A stretch of DNA of 41,549 nt from Caldivirga sp. MU80 (GTDB lineage: Archaea; Thermoproteota; Thermoprotei; Thermoproteales; Thermocladiaceae): assembly GCF_001663375.1 (NCBI RefSeq), contig NZ_LCTF01000023.1, forward strand, positions 1-41,549. The letters are read 5' to 3'. Position numbers and translations under genes: made by a program. Shown one piece after another: positions 16,672 through 24,875 of this stretch (within the stretch, counting starts at the first letter, position 1; the number at the start of each line of letters is the position of its first letter). The notes under the pieces were generated by a model, which was given only the letters and a program-made list of their open reading frames with translations, was not told where the DNA came from and searched no databases.

Positions 16672-17193
16672 ATGAGTACAATAGACCCGAGGGTCTTTTA
16701 CGCTAACCCACCGCAGGGGAAGCCGATATACGTGAGGTTTGCGGTGCCCCAGGAGTTAGCTGAGATGACGTACAACGTCGTTAGTATGGCTAAGCAGACC
16801 GGCGTGGTTAAGCGCGGCTCCAATGAAACCACTAAGATGATTGAGAGGGGCTTAGCCAAACTAGTCGTCATAGCGGAGGACGTGGACCCACCTGAAATAG
16901 TGATGCACCTACCCCTACTATGCGAGGAGAAGGGGGTGCCCTACATCTACGTGCCCAGTAAGGAGAGGCTCGGTAAGGCCGTTGGCCTAGCCTCCTACGC
17001 ATCCTCAGTGGCTATAGTGGATCCAGGGCAAGCATCAAAGGACCTGGAGGACCTAGTCTCAAAGCTAAACGACGTTAGGGTTAGCGCCGGCTTAAACCCA
17101 ATACAGATACCCAGGACACAGCCTCAGGCTAAGCCGCAGCAAAGGGAGCAGAGGGAGAGGAGGGGTAGGGAGGTGAGTGAGGGTGGCCAGTGA
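16672..17193 (+). CDS. rpl7ae: Ribosomal protein L7Ae (RNA kink-turn binder)
   Basis: The core ([84 protein letters not shown]) is an unmistakable L7Ae, including the GxNExTK-like RNA-binding loop and the VDPPEI-x5-LP-x2-CE motif. L7Ae binds kink-turns in 23S rRNA, in C/D and H/ACA sRNAs and in RNase P RNA. At 173 residues it is longer than the usual 120-130; the extra length is a Gln/Arg/Glu-rich tail after about residue 145. The end overlaps the likely start of rps28e by 17 bp. A C/D box sRNA that would need this protein lies at 33874-33922. Confidence 0.96.
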   Translation: MSTIDPRVFYANPPQGKPIYVRFAVPQELAEMTYNVVSMAKQTGVVKRGSNETTKMIERGLAKLVVIAEDVDPPEIVMHLPLLCEEKGVPYIYVPSKERLGKAVGLASYASSVAIVDPGQASKDLEDLVSKLNDVRVSAGLNPIQIPRTQPQAKPQQREQRERRGREVSEGGQ

Positions 17194-17425
17194 GGGTGGT
17201 GAAATAAGGCTAAGCCCATACGAGGACGCAACGGCGGCAGTCGTGGTGCAGATACTGGGCAGGACTGGGGTGGCTGGTGAGGTTAGCATAGTGAGGGTTA
17301 GGATACTTGAGGGTAGGGATAAGGGGAGGATAATAACCAGGAACGTTAAGGGCCCCGTGAGGGTCGGGGACATACTTATGCTAAGGGAGACTGAGCGTGA
17401 GGCAAGGAAGATAACGGTCAAGTAG
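17177..17425 (+). CDS. rps28e: Ribosomal protein eS28 (S28e)
   Basis: The 82-residue protein contains [61 protein letters not shown], the complete S28e fold, ending at the usual place. It is a small-subunit protein. GTG 17177 is the longest start; GTG 17183 or a later codon could be the true start, since archaeal S28e usually has 60-80 residues. It overlaps rpl7ae, a pairing also common in other archaea, and the two should be cotranscribed. Confidence 0.93.
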   Translation: MRVASEGGEIRLSPYEDATAAVVVQILGRTGVAGEVSIVRVRILEGRDKGRIITRNVKGPVRVGDILMLRETEREARKITVK

Positions 17426-17573
17426 GGGCTAGCAGCATTAAACGCCATGTTTTATAAATAAAAATTTACTTTTACTATTGCTATATTGTTATTCTGGGTT
17501 TACCGATGTGGTGCGTAGAGTTGCGTGAAATTCTGAATAAGCCTTATTTAGATGCCCACGTTAATAAGACTCC

Positions 17574-18299
17574 ATGAGCATTAGCGACAGGAGGAGGTTC
17601 ATAAAGCTGCTATTGGCGTCTGGTGGCTTGGCACTGGCGGGCAGGTACGTGGGTAGCCAGTTATCCAGACTCGAAACCACCAAGGGGCCACAACCTCCGC
17701 CAGGCTCGCACATATCGGCTACTAAGAAATACCCGCAGGTCAATTCAACCTGGCTTTGGGTGTTGGTTGAATTAACGCCGGAGTACCTTTGGTACATAGT
17801 TCAAGTTGGCCCAACGCCAATCATCGACGTCAGCAACTACGCCCTAGTGGTTGATGGACTTGTGGAGAGGCCGCTTAAGCTAACCTACAATGACTTAACG
17901 TCGCTACCATCGGTTAAAATAGTGAACACCCTGCAATGCGTCTCAGACCCATACTTCCTTAAGGCAACTGTTGAGTGGACTGGGGTTAGGTTAAGCACGA
18001 TATTGAACATGGCTGGTGTATCCGAGGGAGCCATTAAGGTGATTGCCTACGGCGCCGATGGCTACACGAGCGATTTACCCATCTCAAAGGCTATGGAGCC
18101 GGACACGATAGTAGCCTACATGGCTGATGGCTCACCGCTACCGAGTGATCATGGTTACCCAGTTAGGCTGGTCGTACCCAGGTGGTGGGGTTATAAGAAC
18201 GTTAAGTGGTTAGTCAGGTTAACGGTGACTAATGAGAACTACCTGGGTTACTGGGAATCCCTAGGCTACCCGGACATAGCCAGGAAGAACGGTGAGTAG
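17574..18299 (+). CDS. Tat-exported sulfite-oxidase-family molybdopterin oxidoreductase
   Basis: The 241-residue protein starts with a twin-arginine signal (SDRRRFIKLLLASGGLALAG). The mature part shows the oxidoreductase molybdopterin-binding fold: YALVVDGLVERPLKLTYNDL, TLQCVSD with the expected molybdenum-ligating Cys near residue 123, VEWTGVRLSTIL, and DHGYPVRLVVPRWWGYKNVKWLVRL. This is like the catalytic subunit family that includes MsrP/YedY and sulfite oxidase. It lacks a C-terminal dimer domain, like MsrP. The adjacent gene, three bp downstream, encodes a polytopic membrane protein that may pass electrons to it. Substrate is unknown: methionine sulfoxide, sulfite or another S/N-oxide. 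Confidence 0.85.
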   Translation: MSISDRRRFIKLLLASGGLALAGRYVGSQLSRLETTKGPQPPPGSHISATKKYPQVNSTWLWVLVELTPEYLWYIVQVGPTPIIDVSNYALVVDGLVERPLKLTYNDLTSLPSVKIVNTLQCVSDPYFLKATVEWTGVRLSTILNMAGVSEGAIKVIAYGADGYTSDLPISKAMEPDTIVAYMADGSPLPSDHGYPVRLVVPRWWGYKNVKWLVRLTVTNENYLGYWESLGYPDIARKNGE

Positions 18300-18301
18300 C
18301 C

Positions 18302-18793
18302 GTGGGTCTAGGCGGTCTCAAGCCTACGTATGGGGCTTTAATAATCCAAGCCGAGGCCGCCTTAGTCTCCTCCATACTTTACCTCATGCCGTGGACGGCA
18401 CCATACATGCTAATAGTCATCGCTGCAACGGTTACCATACCCAGCATTAACAGGAGCATATACTCACCTTCATTCCAAAGGCAAACGGCCTGGGTATTAC
18501 TGGCACTATCCATAATGGAGGCCCTAACGGGCTTCGCAGCGGGCCCCGTGTCCTCAAACCTAATCACAGCCGCCACAGGTGGGTTGTTGACCAGGGGTGT
18601 TGGGCTTGAACTACACCTACTGCTAATAGACCCACTGGCCTTCTTCTTCACGCTACACATAGCCAGCGGCATAGGGCTGGCGTTAATCAGGCGGGGGGTC
18701 AGGTGGACGCCAATATACACGATAGTAATACCGGCGCTCCTACTGCTCGGCTTTGCCACAGTAATCTACTTGGATAGCCTATTCTTCTTCTGA
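18302..18793 (+). CDS. Membrane protein partner of the molybdopterin oxidoreductase
   Basis: The 163-residue protein has about four to five hydrophobic segments. Two histidines sit in consecutive stretches (LELHLLLIDPLAFFFTLHIASG), spaced 14 apart, a spacing often seen for heme b ligands in small membrane cytochromes. The start is GTG 18302 with GGTGAG at 18291-18296 as ribosome-binding site, overlapping the end of the upstream gene. By position it is the electron-transfer membrane partner, analogous to MsrQ, though it does not clearly show that family's motifs. Heme binding is inference. Confidence 0.6.
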   Translation: MGLGGLKPTYGALIIQAEAALVSSILYLMPWTAPYMLIVIAATVTIPSINRSIYSPSFQRQTAWVLLALSIMEALTGFAAGPVSSNLITAATGGLLTRGVGLELHLLLIDPLAFFFTLHIASGIGLALIRRGVRWTPIYTIVIPALLLLGFATVIYLDSLFFF

Positions 18794-19082
18794 CACTAAG
18801 GCAATTAAAAACTTTTTATTAACGCTGCAGACCCACAGTAGGAAGGTGACTTGCTTTGCTCACACATTAGTAGCTAGCTCACTATGAATCTTTATGGCGT
18901 AGGCTATAGGATCATTCACCAGTCACCTTTAACCATTTCTTAGGCATGATTATCACAGGTAGTCCCACGGATGCATCCATAATGTGTAACCACATGCATT
19001 CATTAGGCAATGAAAAATAAAAGAAAGGTTAAAAATGGAGAAAAAGTTATCGTTTTAATGTTCATAGTGATTTAATCCTAGT
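18794..19082. other. Gene-free gap between two converging units
   Basis: No coding frame, tRNA or C/D box sRNA is visible here. An early TTTTTATT stretch at about 18813-18821 could end transcription of the plus-strand operon. AAGGTGACT (18843-18851) and AGTCACCTT (about 18922-18930) form a perfect 9-bp inverted repeat some 70 bp apart, and GGATGCATCC near 18969 is palindromic; neither has a clear role. The final 70 bp are A-rich and may hold the end of the solute-binding protein transcript. Confidence 0.4.
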
Positions 19083-21506
19083 TCATCTTCTTCTTAGTGC
19101 TATTAGGGCGGCTACTGCTGCTATGACTATTACTATGACTACTATTCCTGCTATTAGTGCTGTTGATATTACTGTCTTCGTGACCGTGATCGTGCTTATT
19201 GCTGTTGTTGTTGATGCCACTGTTGAAGTCACAGTGCTAGTCACCGTTGCCGTTGAAGTAACAGTTGAAACCGCCGTAGTTGTAGTCGTAGTTGTTGCAG
19301 TCGTTGTGGATGTGGTAGTAACAGGAGTAGCAGTCGTAGTTGTAGTCGTAGACGTAGTGGTTGTAGTGGTGGTAGTGGTTGTTGATGTGATTGTGGTTGA
19401 TGTAGTGGTCGTTGTGGTTGTAGTTGTTGTGGCTACTGGAGTGTATGGTATATGGAAGTATGAGGCAACACACTCCTGAACCTTCACGTCTGGTGTTGGT
19501 AAGCCTAGGAAATTGGCAACAACCTTAAGGCTAGGATTAGTCCAAAGCGAACCATTAGCAATAACCTCAGCCAAGGGTGGGGCAATGCTCCTGGGTGCTA
19601 TGGCTCCAAACATCTGCAGTATAACAGCACCATAAGTGTACCAGTTGGCTGAGACGAGTAGTAAAGGTACTTCATAGGGTAGGCAATCGTACACCCAATC
19701 CATATCAGCTATCGGTGTGAGGTATGTGAATGGGTCGATCTTAGCGGCTAAGGGTACTATGGGGACGAAGTAGTGATACCATGAGAATATTACATCCAAT
19801 GCCAGGTTGTAATTTCCACTACCTGGTGCTGCTGCATTGAAAGCATTCTGCCAATTAGTCAAGTTAATGTAGCCGAGTGTTGAGTTAACGCACCACACGA
19901 TGGTGCTGTTGGGTAGGTGCATTGATGAAGGAGCCATAACGGGCGTACAAGTGCCGTTAGGCCACTGGAAAGGCCAAACATCACTACCAGGTACATCAGC
20001 GGAGATAACATTACCAAAGGCCCACCAAGGCCAGCTTAAGGCCTCCCAGGCAGCGTAGTATGATGGCGTGAACGCCGTGGTCCATGTTAATGCGGCCACG
20101 TATTGACCATTAGGTATCGTGGTGCCCCAGTATGCCCCAGCGTCTTGGGCAATCATCTTCGCATCTATACCGAAGGCTTGCATTTGGGTAATGGCCTCAG
20201 ATGCCATAGTATCCCAGTCTATCCAGCCGCTTGGCGCCAAGACCTCAATTGAGAATGCCGATCCATTAGGTAGGTGCCAATACCCGCTAACGTTGCTAAA
20301 TCCTAAACTCCGCAGTATTTGAGCAGCCTTATTGGGGTCATAAGTGCATGGGACTAGGAATTGCCTAACACTTGACGGATATACATCAACCGTCTCAGGC
20401 GCTATTGGCTGGGGGTAATAATTAGGGTAGTTTAAGCCCCATGCAGCCGCAACCTCACTCCTATTAAATATCATGCATAATGCTTGTCTCAACTCAACAT
20501 TGTTAAATGGGTATACGTGGGGGTTAAACGTTATACCCCACCCTGATAGGTCAGGGGCGAAGTATGCGCTAAACCCACTGCTATTAAGCAATGCAACCTG
20601 CTTTACCGATGCAGAGCCACCAGCCCAAGTTGCCTTATGGGCCACTAGGGATGCTATGTATTGGCTCCCGGTGAAGAACTCTTCAAAGGTAGGGTTGTAG
20701 TAATCCCAGGATGCTAATGGGAATAGTTTAAGCCAATTGGCTAATAGTGGCACACCGTTGTAGTACATGGGCTCTAGCGTTATTTCGAGGCTGGAGGTGC
20801 TGATGTACGTTAGGTAATACGGGAATATCCCCCAATACGGCGTATTCAACCTAGTTATATTAGTGGAGTATATCATTGCCTGCGTGGAATTCATCTTATG
20901 GAGAACCTCAACTACGGGTTTCCAAACAGGCCATGGAGTAGGTATACTGGATGTAATGAAGATTATCCACTCTATGGGGGACCAGGTTTGGAATGTTATC
21001 TGCAGGGTGTAGTTGTTCAACACATTGAATGACTCATCGGCGTATTGGGGTTGTAGGAATGGCGCATAGGCAGCGAAGGCCTTATCCTCAATGTAGAAGT
21101 ATGCGTAAACATCCCAGGCCGTAAATGGTATTACCGCTGAACCATTGAACCAGTAGAAGCCAGGCCTAAGGTAAATGGTGAAGATGCCACTACCATTAGG
21201 AAGCACCTGAATAGTCCAATTCCTAGCTAAAACAGGGTAAAACTGGTTATTATATGGGTTATAGAGAGCCAATGGCGCATAGGTCATTATGCTGGTCACC
21301 GAGTCGCTCGCCAGGGTGTTTGGGTAGAATGGGTTATATATCGGCCCTGTTAGGACCAGGGAACCATAATCAGCCCATATTATTTGAGGCTTCTGAGAGG
21401 TTGCTTGAGGTAAGGCTACGTTAATCATTACCACCAGTATCACTATCACCGTTAACACCAGCACCTTAACACTCATATTCAGCTTTAACGTATTACCATT
21501 AGACAT
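19083..21506 (-). CDS. Family 5 extracellular solute-binding protein with Thr-rich stalk and membrane anchor
   Basis: The 807-residue protein begins with a hydrophobic signal (VKVLVLTVIVILVVMINVAL). A family 5 (oligopeptide/dipeptide/sugar) substrate-binding domain follows: YLRPGFYWFNGSAVIPFTAWDVY, GWGITFNPHVYPFNNVELRQALCMIFNRSEV and many N-x-S/T sites. The end is a Thr-Ser-Val stalk of about 75 residues and a final membrane segment (TALIAGIVVIVIVIAAVAALIALRRR). This is the crenarchaeal layout, with the binding domain displayed outside and anchored by a C-terminal helix. The permease and ATPase genes normally found with it are not in the window. The promoter and an inverted repeat lie directly upstream, beside a Bat-type regulator. 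Confidence 0.9.
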   Translation of the reverse strand: MSNGNTLKLNMSVKVLVLTVIVILVVMINVALPQATSQKPQIIWADYGSLVLTGPIYNPFYPNTLASDSVTSIMTYAPLALYNPYNNQFYPVLARNWTIQVLPNGSGIFTIYLRPGFYWFNGSAVIPFTAWDVYAYFYIEDKAFAAYAPFLQPQYADESFNVLNNYTLQITFQTWSPIEWIIFITSSIPTPWPVWKPVVEVLHKMNSTQAMIYSTNITRLNTPYWGIFPYYLTYISTSSLEITLEPMYYNGVPLLANWLKLFPLASWDYYNPTFEEFFTGSQYIASLVAHKATWAGGSASVKQVALLNSSGFSAYFAPDLSGWGITFNPHVYPFNNVELRQALCMIFNRSEVAAAWGLNYPNYYPQPIAPETVDVYPSSVRQFLVPCTYDPNKAAQILRSLGFSNVSGYWHLPNGSAFSIEVLAPSGWIDWDTMASEAITQMQAFGIDAKMIAQDAGAYWGTTIPNGQYVAALTWTTAFTPSYYAAWEALSWPWWAFGNVISADVPGSDVWPFQWPNGTCTPVMAPSSMHLPNSTIVWCVNSTLGYINLTNWQNAFNAAAPGSGNYNLALDVIFSWYHYFVPIVPLAAKIDPFTYLTPIADMDWVYDCLPYEVPLLLVSANWYTYGAVILQMFGAIAPRSIAPPLAEVIANGSLWTNPSLKVVANFLGLPTPDVKVQECVASYFHIPYTPVATTTTTTTTTTSTTITSTTTTTTTTTTSTTTTTTATPVTTTSTTTATTTTTTTAVSTVTSTATVTSTVTSTVASTTTAISTITVTKTVISTALIAGIVVIVIVIAAVAALIALRRR
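19170..19440. repeat. Low-complexity triplet repeats encoding the Thr-rich stalk
   Basis: On the plus strand this is a long run of GTAGTTGTAGTCGTAG-like triplets, so on the coding strand it is near-continuous ACT/ACA/ACC/ACG codons. Such tracts are prone to length change by slippage and mark the heavily glycosylatable stalk of the solute-binding protein. Confidence 0.75.
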
Positions 21507-21526
21507 GAGTGATAAACCTTTTAGTT

Positions 21527-21534
21527 TTTATAAA
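21527..21534 (-). promoter_or_regulatory. TATA box of the solute-binding protein gene
   Basis: TTTATAAA is centred about 25 bp ahead of the ATG at 21506, supporting this start and a leaderless transcript. Confidence 0.6.
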
Positions 21535-21541
21535 CATTATG

Positions 21542-21556
21542 TGCAACTTTGTTGCA
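21542..21556. repeat. Inverted repeat upstream of the solute-binding protein promoter
   Basis: TGCAAC-TTT-GTTGCA is a perfect 6-3-6 inverted repeat lying about 12 bp upstream (minus-strand sense) of the TATA box, where archaeal activators bind. The adjacent Bat-type regulator is the obvious candidate protein. Confidence 0.5.
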
Positions 21557-21561
21557 TTTGC

Positions 21562-22284
21562 TTACGTAATGTTAACTACGTAATTCACCAGTTTATGTAT
21601 TGCCGATTTTATCTGCCTATCTATTGTTGACTTATTCTTGTTAAGCATCACCGATACATCGCTTAACGTCGGTCTGTTGTTTAAGTTGAAGTAACCTAGT
21701 TTCCACACGCTCCTTAACGTGTTTAACTCACTACCTGTTAAGGCTAACCTAACGTAGCTAGACATCATGTTATTTCTCATTACCACTAGTAGTACATCCC
21801 TCGTGCTCTTCACCGGCTGTACCTTAAAGTACGTTACCTTGCCTATTCCTTTAAGTGAATCCTTTAAATCCATCACCTTGTCCATTGGTGCCATTATTAA
21901 CCAGTTTTGTTGACCATTTTCTATGAATGAGTTGAAGTAAAGTATGTTATTCATTACTAGCCTCTCCCTAACCGTGCCTTGGTATGGACCCATGAAGCCC
22001 ACTAGGTATAGCCTACCGGTTATGTGCCTGATTACAGGTACCTCGTAAATCAACCCCTTCTTACTCAATCCATTGAAGTATTCACGTATATCCATGGATC
22101 TTTCAAGCCACTTAACGTTAACAATCTCTATGTTTGCGTAGTTAACAATGGGGTACCATGTTACGCTACTGAAGTGGGCATTAATAGACCTTGTCCTCAG
22201 GGTCCAGTCATCCCTATGCTCAAATTTAATTAACGCAAAGGCTTCATTAACCTCACTGCCTATAACCTCCCTGCTGATAACCAT
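21562..22284 (-). CDS. Bat-type (HTH_10) transcriptional regulator
   Basis: The C-terminal 60 residues (LTGSELNTLRSVWKLGYFNLNNRPTLSDVSVMLNKNKSTIDRQIKSAIHKLV) are the HTH_10 domain of bacterio-opsin activator-like regulators: LTxxQ/ExxxLxxAxxxGYF...R-x-T-x-x-[DE][LV]A...S-x-S-T-x-x...LR...KL. The rest is an unassigned N-terminal sensory region of about 180 residues. ATG 22284 is preferred over ATG 22329 because TTTTAAA at 22306-22312 lies about 25 bp ahead. The gene ends 56 bp before the solute-binding gene in the same direction, which has its own TATA box. It probably controls that gene. Confidence 0.82.
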   Translation of the reverse strand: MVISREVIGSEVNEAFALIKFEHRDDWTLRTRSINAHFSSVTWYPIVNYANIEIVNVKWLERSMDIREYFNGLSKKGLIYEVPVIRHITGRLYLVGFMGPYQGTVRERLVMNNILYFNSFIENGQQNWLIMAPMDKVMDLKDSLKGIGKVTYFKVQPVKSTRDVLLVVMRNNMMSSYVRLALTGSELNTLRSVWKLGYFNLNNRPTLSDVSVMLNKNKSTIDRQIKSAIHKLVNYVVNIT

Positions 22285-22401
22285 ACCTATCCTAATATTC
22301 AGATGTTTTAAACATTTGCATATATACATGATGTGGTTGATTACATAGGGTATGTATATGTTCCTTTACTAATGTAGGTATTGTTTTTCACAGTACCTAT
22401 A

Positions 22402-22409
22402 CTTATAAA
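22402..22409 (+). promoter_or_regulatory. TATA box of ridA
   Basis: CTTATAAA is centred 25-26 bp before the ATG at 22431, giving a leaderless transcript. Confidence 0.7.
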
Positions 22410-22430
22410 GGGGATTGCCCGGGGTTAGGT

Positions 22431-22796
22431 ATGTTTAGGGGTGTTGACGTTGAGGGCTTACCCAAGGCAGGCCCCTACTCCCACGCTGTTGTGGCTAATG
22501 GGTTTGTCTTCGTCTCGGGGCAGTTGGGCACGGTTCAAGGTAAAGACTTGACCTTCGAGGAACAGTTCAGGAACGCCGTGGAGAAGATTGGTAAGATACT
22601 TAATGCAGCCGGCTCATCACTAAGCAACGTTGTCAAGGTCACTGTTTACCTGGCCGACGCCAAGTACTTCAGTGACATGAATAGGCTCTTCCAGGAGTAC
22701 TTCCCTCACAGGCCGGCTAGGACAACAGTGGTCACTGGGATGATTGACCCCAAGGCCCTCGTTGAGGTTGACGTAATAGCCGTGGTAAAGGCTTAA
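22431..22796 (+). CDS. ridA: RidA family enamine/imine deaminase
   Basis: The 121-residue protein is a complete YjgF/RidA member: GPYSHAVVANGFVFVSGQLG (GPYSqA-x(n)-SGQ), the helical middle and RPARTTVVTGMIDPKALVEVDVIAVV with the essential Arg in the RPART motif. RidA hydrolyses reactive 2-aminoacrylate and related imines released by PLP enzymes. It is a single-gene unit with its own promoter, divergent from the Bat-type regulator and converging on the glutamate synthase-like pair. Confidence 0.95.
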   Translation: MFRGVDVEGLPKAGPYSHAVVANGFVFVSGQLGTVQGKDLTFEEQFRNAVEKIGKILNAAGSSLSNVVKVTVYLADAKYFSDMNRLFQEYFPHRPARTTVVTGMIDPKALVEVDVIAVVKA

Positions 22797-22859
22797 ACTA
22801 CCCCATGGGGATATCATCAATGGATGTTAAAATGCATCAACCTAATCATGTTTATGGGG

Positions 22860-24875
22860 TTATTCAAACCCGTAATTAACCGGTGTGGGTATTCCCCTAA
22901 CGCCCGGCTTAATCACCGTGTACCTTTCCCCTATTAAATCATCAATAACCTGCTCATCGATGCCCAACTCCCTTGCGTAGTCGAGCAGTATTGGCTTCAG
23001 CTCCCTAACCTCATCCTCTGTAAGCTCTCTGTAGTCCATGGTTGGCCTTGGTACGTGGCTAACCTGAAGCACCCTACTCAACCACTCATTGAAGGTGTCC
23101 TCCGGGTAACCCTCCTCCCTAAGGGCCTCCACCAGGGCCTTAACCTCATGGCTTGAGGGGGCTAGGCCAACCTTACTGTAATCAACCCTGCCCCTGATGT
23201 ATATCCTACCACCAACCATGCCACTCCCAATGTAGCTACCCGTCAACTCCACGCTTTTACCTAGCTTATACGCATCAATGCCAAGAACCATTATGACGCC
23301 ACCCGCCATGTACTCGCCCAGGTAGTCGTCAACCCTACCGCCTATTACCATGTAGGGCCTCCTGTTGGAGTACTCCCTCATCTGAACCCCAACCCTATTA
23401 CCCGCATTACCTCTCACGAAAATCCTCCCACCCTGGAAGGCTTGCCCTAGCACATCCCTCGCATCACCATGGACCACAACCTTACCGTCGTGCATTGTGT
23501 CGGCCACATCATCTTGCACATTACCGTAGACGACGAACTCAACCCCATTGTTCAGATTAGCAAGTGAGTTGCCCGGCGTGCCGTATATCTCAACCCTAAC
23601 ACCCCTAACCCCGTACCTGGGCAGGTTAACCCCTATGAACCTCTGCCCATTAACGTTAACAACCCTAACCACCTTATCACCCCTCATAACCCTCCTCAGG
23701 ATATCCTCATTAACCTCCCTATACCCCAACCCCCCTGCATCTACGACGTCACTGTCGATTGGCCTTGGGAAAAGCCTCTGGGGGAAGAAGACCTCAACCT
23801 GCTCCACGGGCCTACCCCAAGATACAACACCCCTCTTAATCGATGCTATGAAGTAGCCGCCTGGGGCTAGTGTCCAAACCCTGGCTTCGGGTGAAATAGC
23901 CCTGATCTCAGCCTCCTCACTGGCTGCGTAGTAGTACTGCCCATCGTACCCTATCACAATTGGCCTCAGCTTAAACCTGTCAGCTAGGGCTATTAGGTAG
24001 ACGTCGCCGTTGTGATGCATGGTCATGACCAGGGTGAATGGTCCATCAAGCCTGGCCCACCTGTACTCGTTGAGTAACCTAACTAGTAATGGGTCGGTGA
24101 TGCCCCTGAGCGATGGGTTAACCATGATTTTAACCGCATCCTCAATGTCAAGCCCATTCACCTTAACCAGGTAATTAAGTATGTAGGCGGCTATCTCGCT
24201 GTCCGTACCCACAAACCCCCTAACCCCCATGGTTAAGCCCAAGTGGACTGCATTGACGCCGTAGGAGCTTAACTCGCCGTTGTGCACCACGGCAATGTCG
24301 TTAATGGCGAATGGGTGTGACCAGTAGGGTAGGTAGCCCGGTGAGTTTGTTGGGAACCTGGTGTGGGCTACCCAGGCATCGGCCTCAAGGCTATTGACGC
24401 CGTATACCTTAGCCACCTCCTCAGGGTGCCCAACCCCCTTAAACACGGTCACGTGTCTACCCCAGTAGTAAACCCTACCAACACCCCCCATCTCCCAGAG
24501 CCTATCATTAATGTTGTTGATTAAATCGCCGAGGCCATCACCGGTGCCGTTTACCTCATACTCAACGTCAACCACACTACCCACCTTAGCCTTAACGGTG
24601 GAGTTGATTACCCTGACCCCAGCCTCACCTAGTCCATCCCTAAGCAGCGAGTCAACGTCCTCGTAGTGCTCCCTCACGGCGAATAGGCCGATCCTGTAGT
24701 TACCATGGCCGTTGAGGCTTATGGCAGCGTAGCCGGCGCCAAGCCCAATCCCCCTATACCTCACGGCGCTAATCCCAGTAACAACGTGGTCTCCCTTAAC
24801 CCTCTCGGCGTTGCCGCTGGCCCTTATTACGCCTAGGACTCCGCATGATGATGGGTAGTGGTTGACAATCACCAT
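22860..24875 (-). CDS. Glutamate synthase-like amidotransferase fused to GXGXG domain
   Basis: The 671-residue protein has Cys11 in SSCGVLGVI after a ten-residue leader. That fits the class II (Ntn) glutamine amidotransferase scheme in which a short propeptide is cleaved to expose the catalytic Cys. The amidotransferase domain (about 11-370) includes VAHTRFPTNSPGYLPYWSHPF and VHNGELSSY. A right-handed beta-helix GXGXG domain follows (about 400-600: VEFVVYGNVQDDVADTMHDGKVVVHGDARDVLGQAFQGGRIFVRGNAGNRVG). In ordinary large-subunit glutamate synthase these two flank the FMN domain in one chain. Here the FMN part is a separate upstream gene overlapping by seven bp. No NADPH subunit gene is adjacent. 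Confidence 0.85.
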   Translation of the reverse strand: MVIVNHYPSSCGVLGVIRASGNAERVKGDHVVTGISAVRYRGIGLGAGYAAISLNGHGNYRIGLFAVREHYEDVDSLLRDGLGEAGVRVINSTVKAKVGSVVDVEYEVNGTGDGLGDLINNINDRLWEMGGVGRVYYWGRHVTVFKGVGHPEEVAKVYGVNSLEADAWVAHTRFPTNSPGYLPYWSHPFAINDIAVVHNGELSSYGVNAVHLGLTMGVRGFVGTDSEIAAYILNYLVKVNGLDIEDAVKIMVNPSLRGITDPLLVRLLNEYRWARLDGPFTLVMTMHHNGDVYLIALADRFKLRPIVIGYDGQYYYAASEEAEIRAISPEARVWTLAPGGYFIASIKRGVVSWGRPVEQVEVFFPQRLFPRPIDSDVVDAGGLGYREVNEDILRRVMRGDKVVRVVNVNGQRFIGVNLPRYGVRGVRVEIYGTPGNSLANLNNGVEFVVYGNVQDDVADTMHDGKVVVHGDARDVLGQAFQGGRIFVRGNAGNRVGVQMREYSNRRPYMVIGGRVDDYLGEYMAGGVIMVLGIDAYKLGKSVELTGSYIGSGMVGGRIYIRGRVDYSKVGLAPSSHEVKALVEALREEGYPEDTFNEWLSRVLQVSHVPRPTMDYRELTEDEVRELKPILLDYARELGIDEQVIDDLIGERYTVIKPGVRGIPTPVNYGFE

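Noticed and set aside
18843-18930. Mobile element bounded by the 9-bp inverted repeat AAGGTGACT/AGTCACCTT
   Set aside because: Arms are short, there is no target-site duplication and nothing repetitive between them.
19123-19479. A 118-codon plus-strand frame rich in Val
   Set aside because: It is the reverse-strand reading of the Thr-rich stalk of the solute-binding protein.
22797-22859. C/D-like boxes (TGATGA on the minus strand) after ridA
   Set aside because: No D box follows; the CCCCATGGGG palindrome there is more likely chance or a terminator stem.
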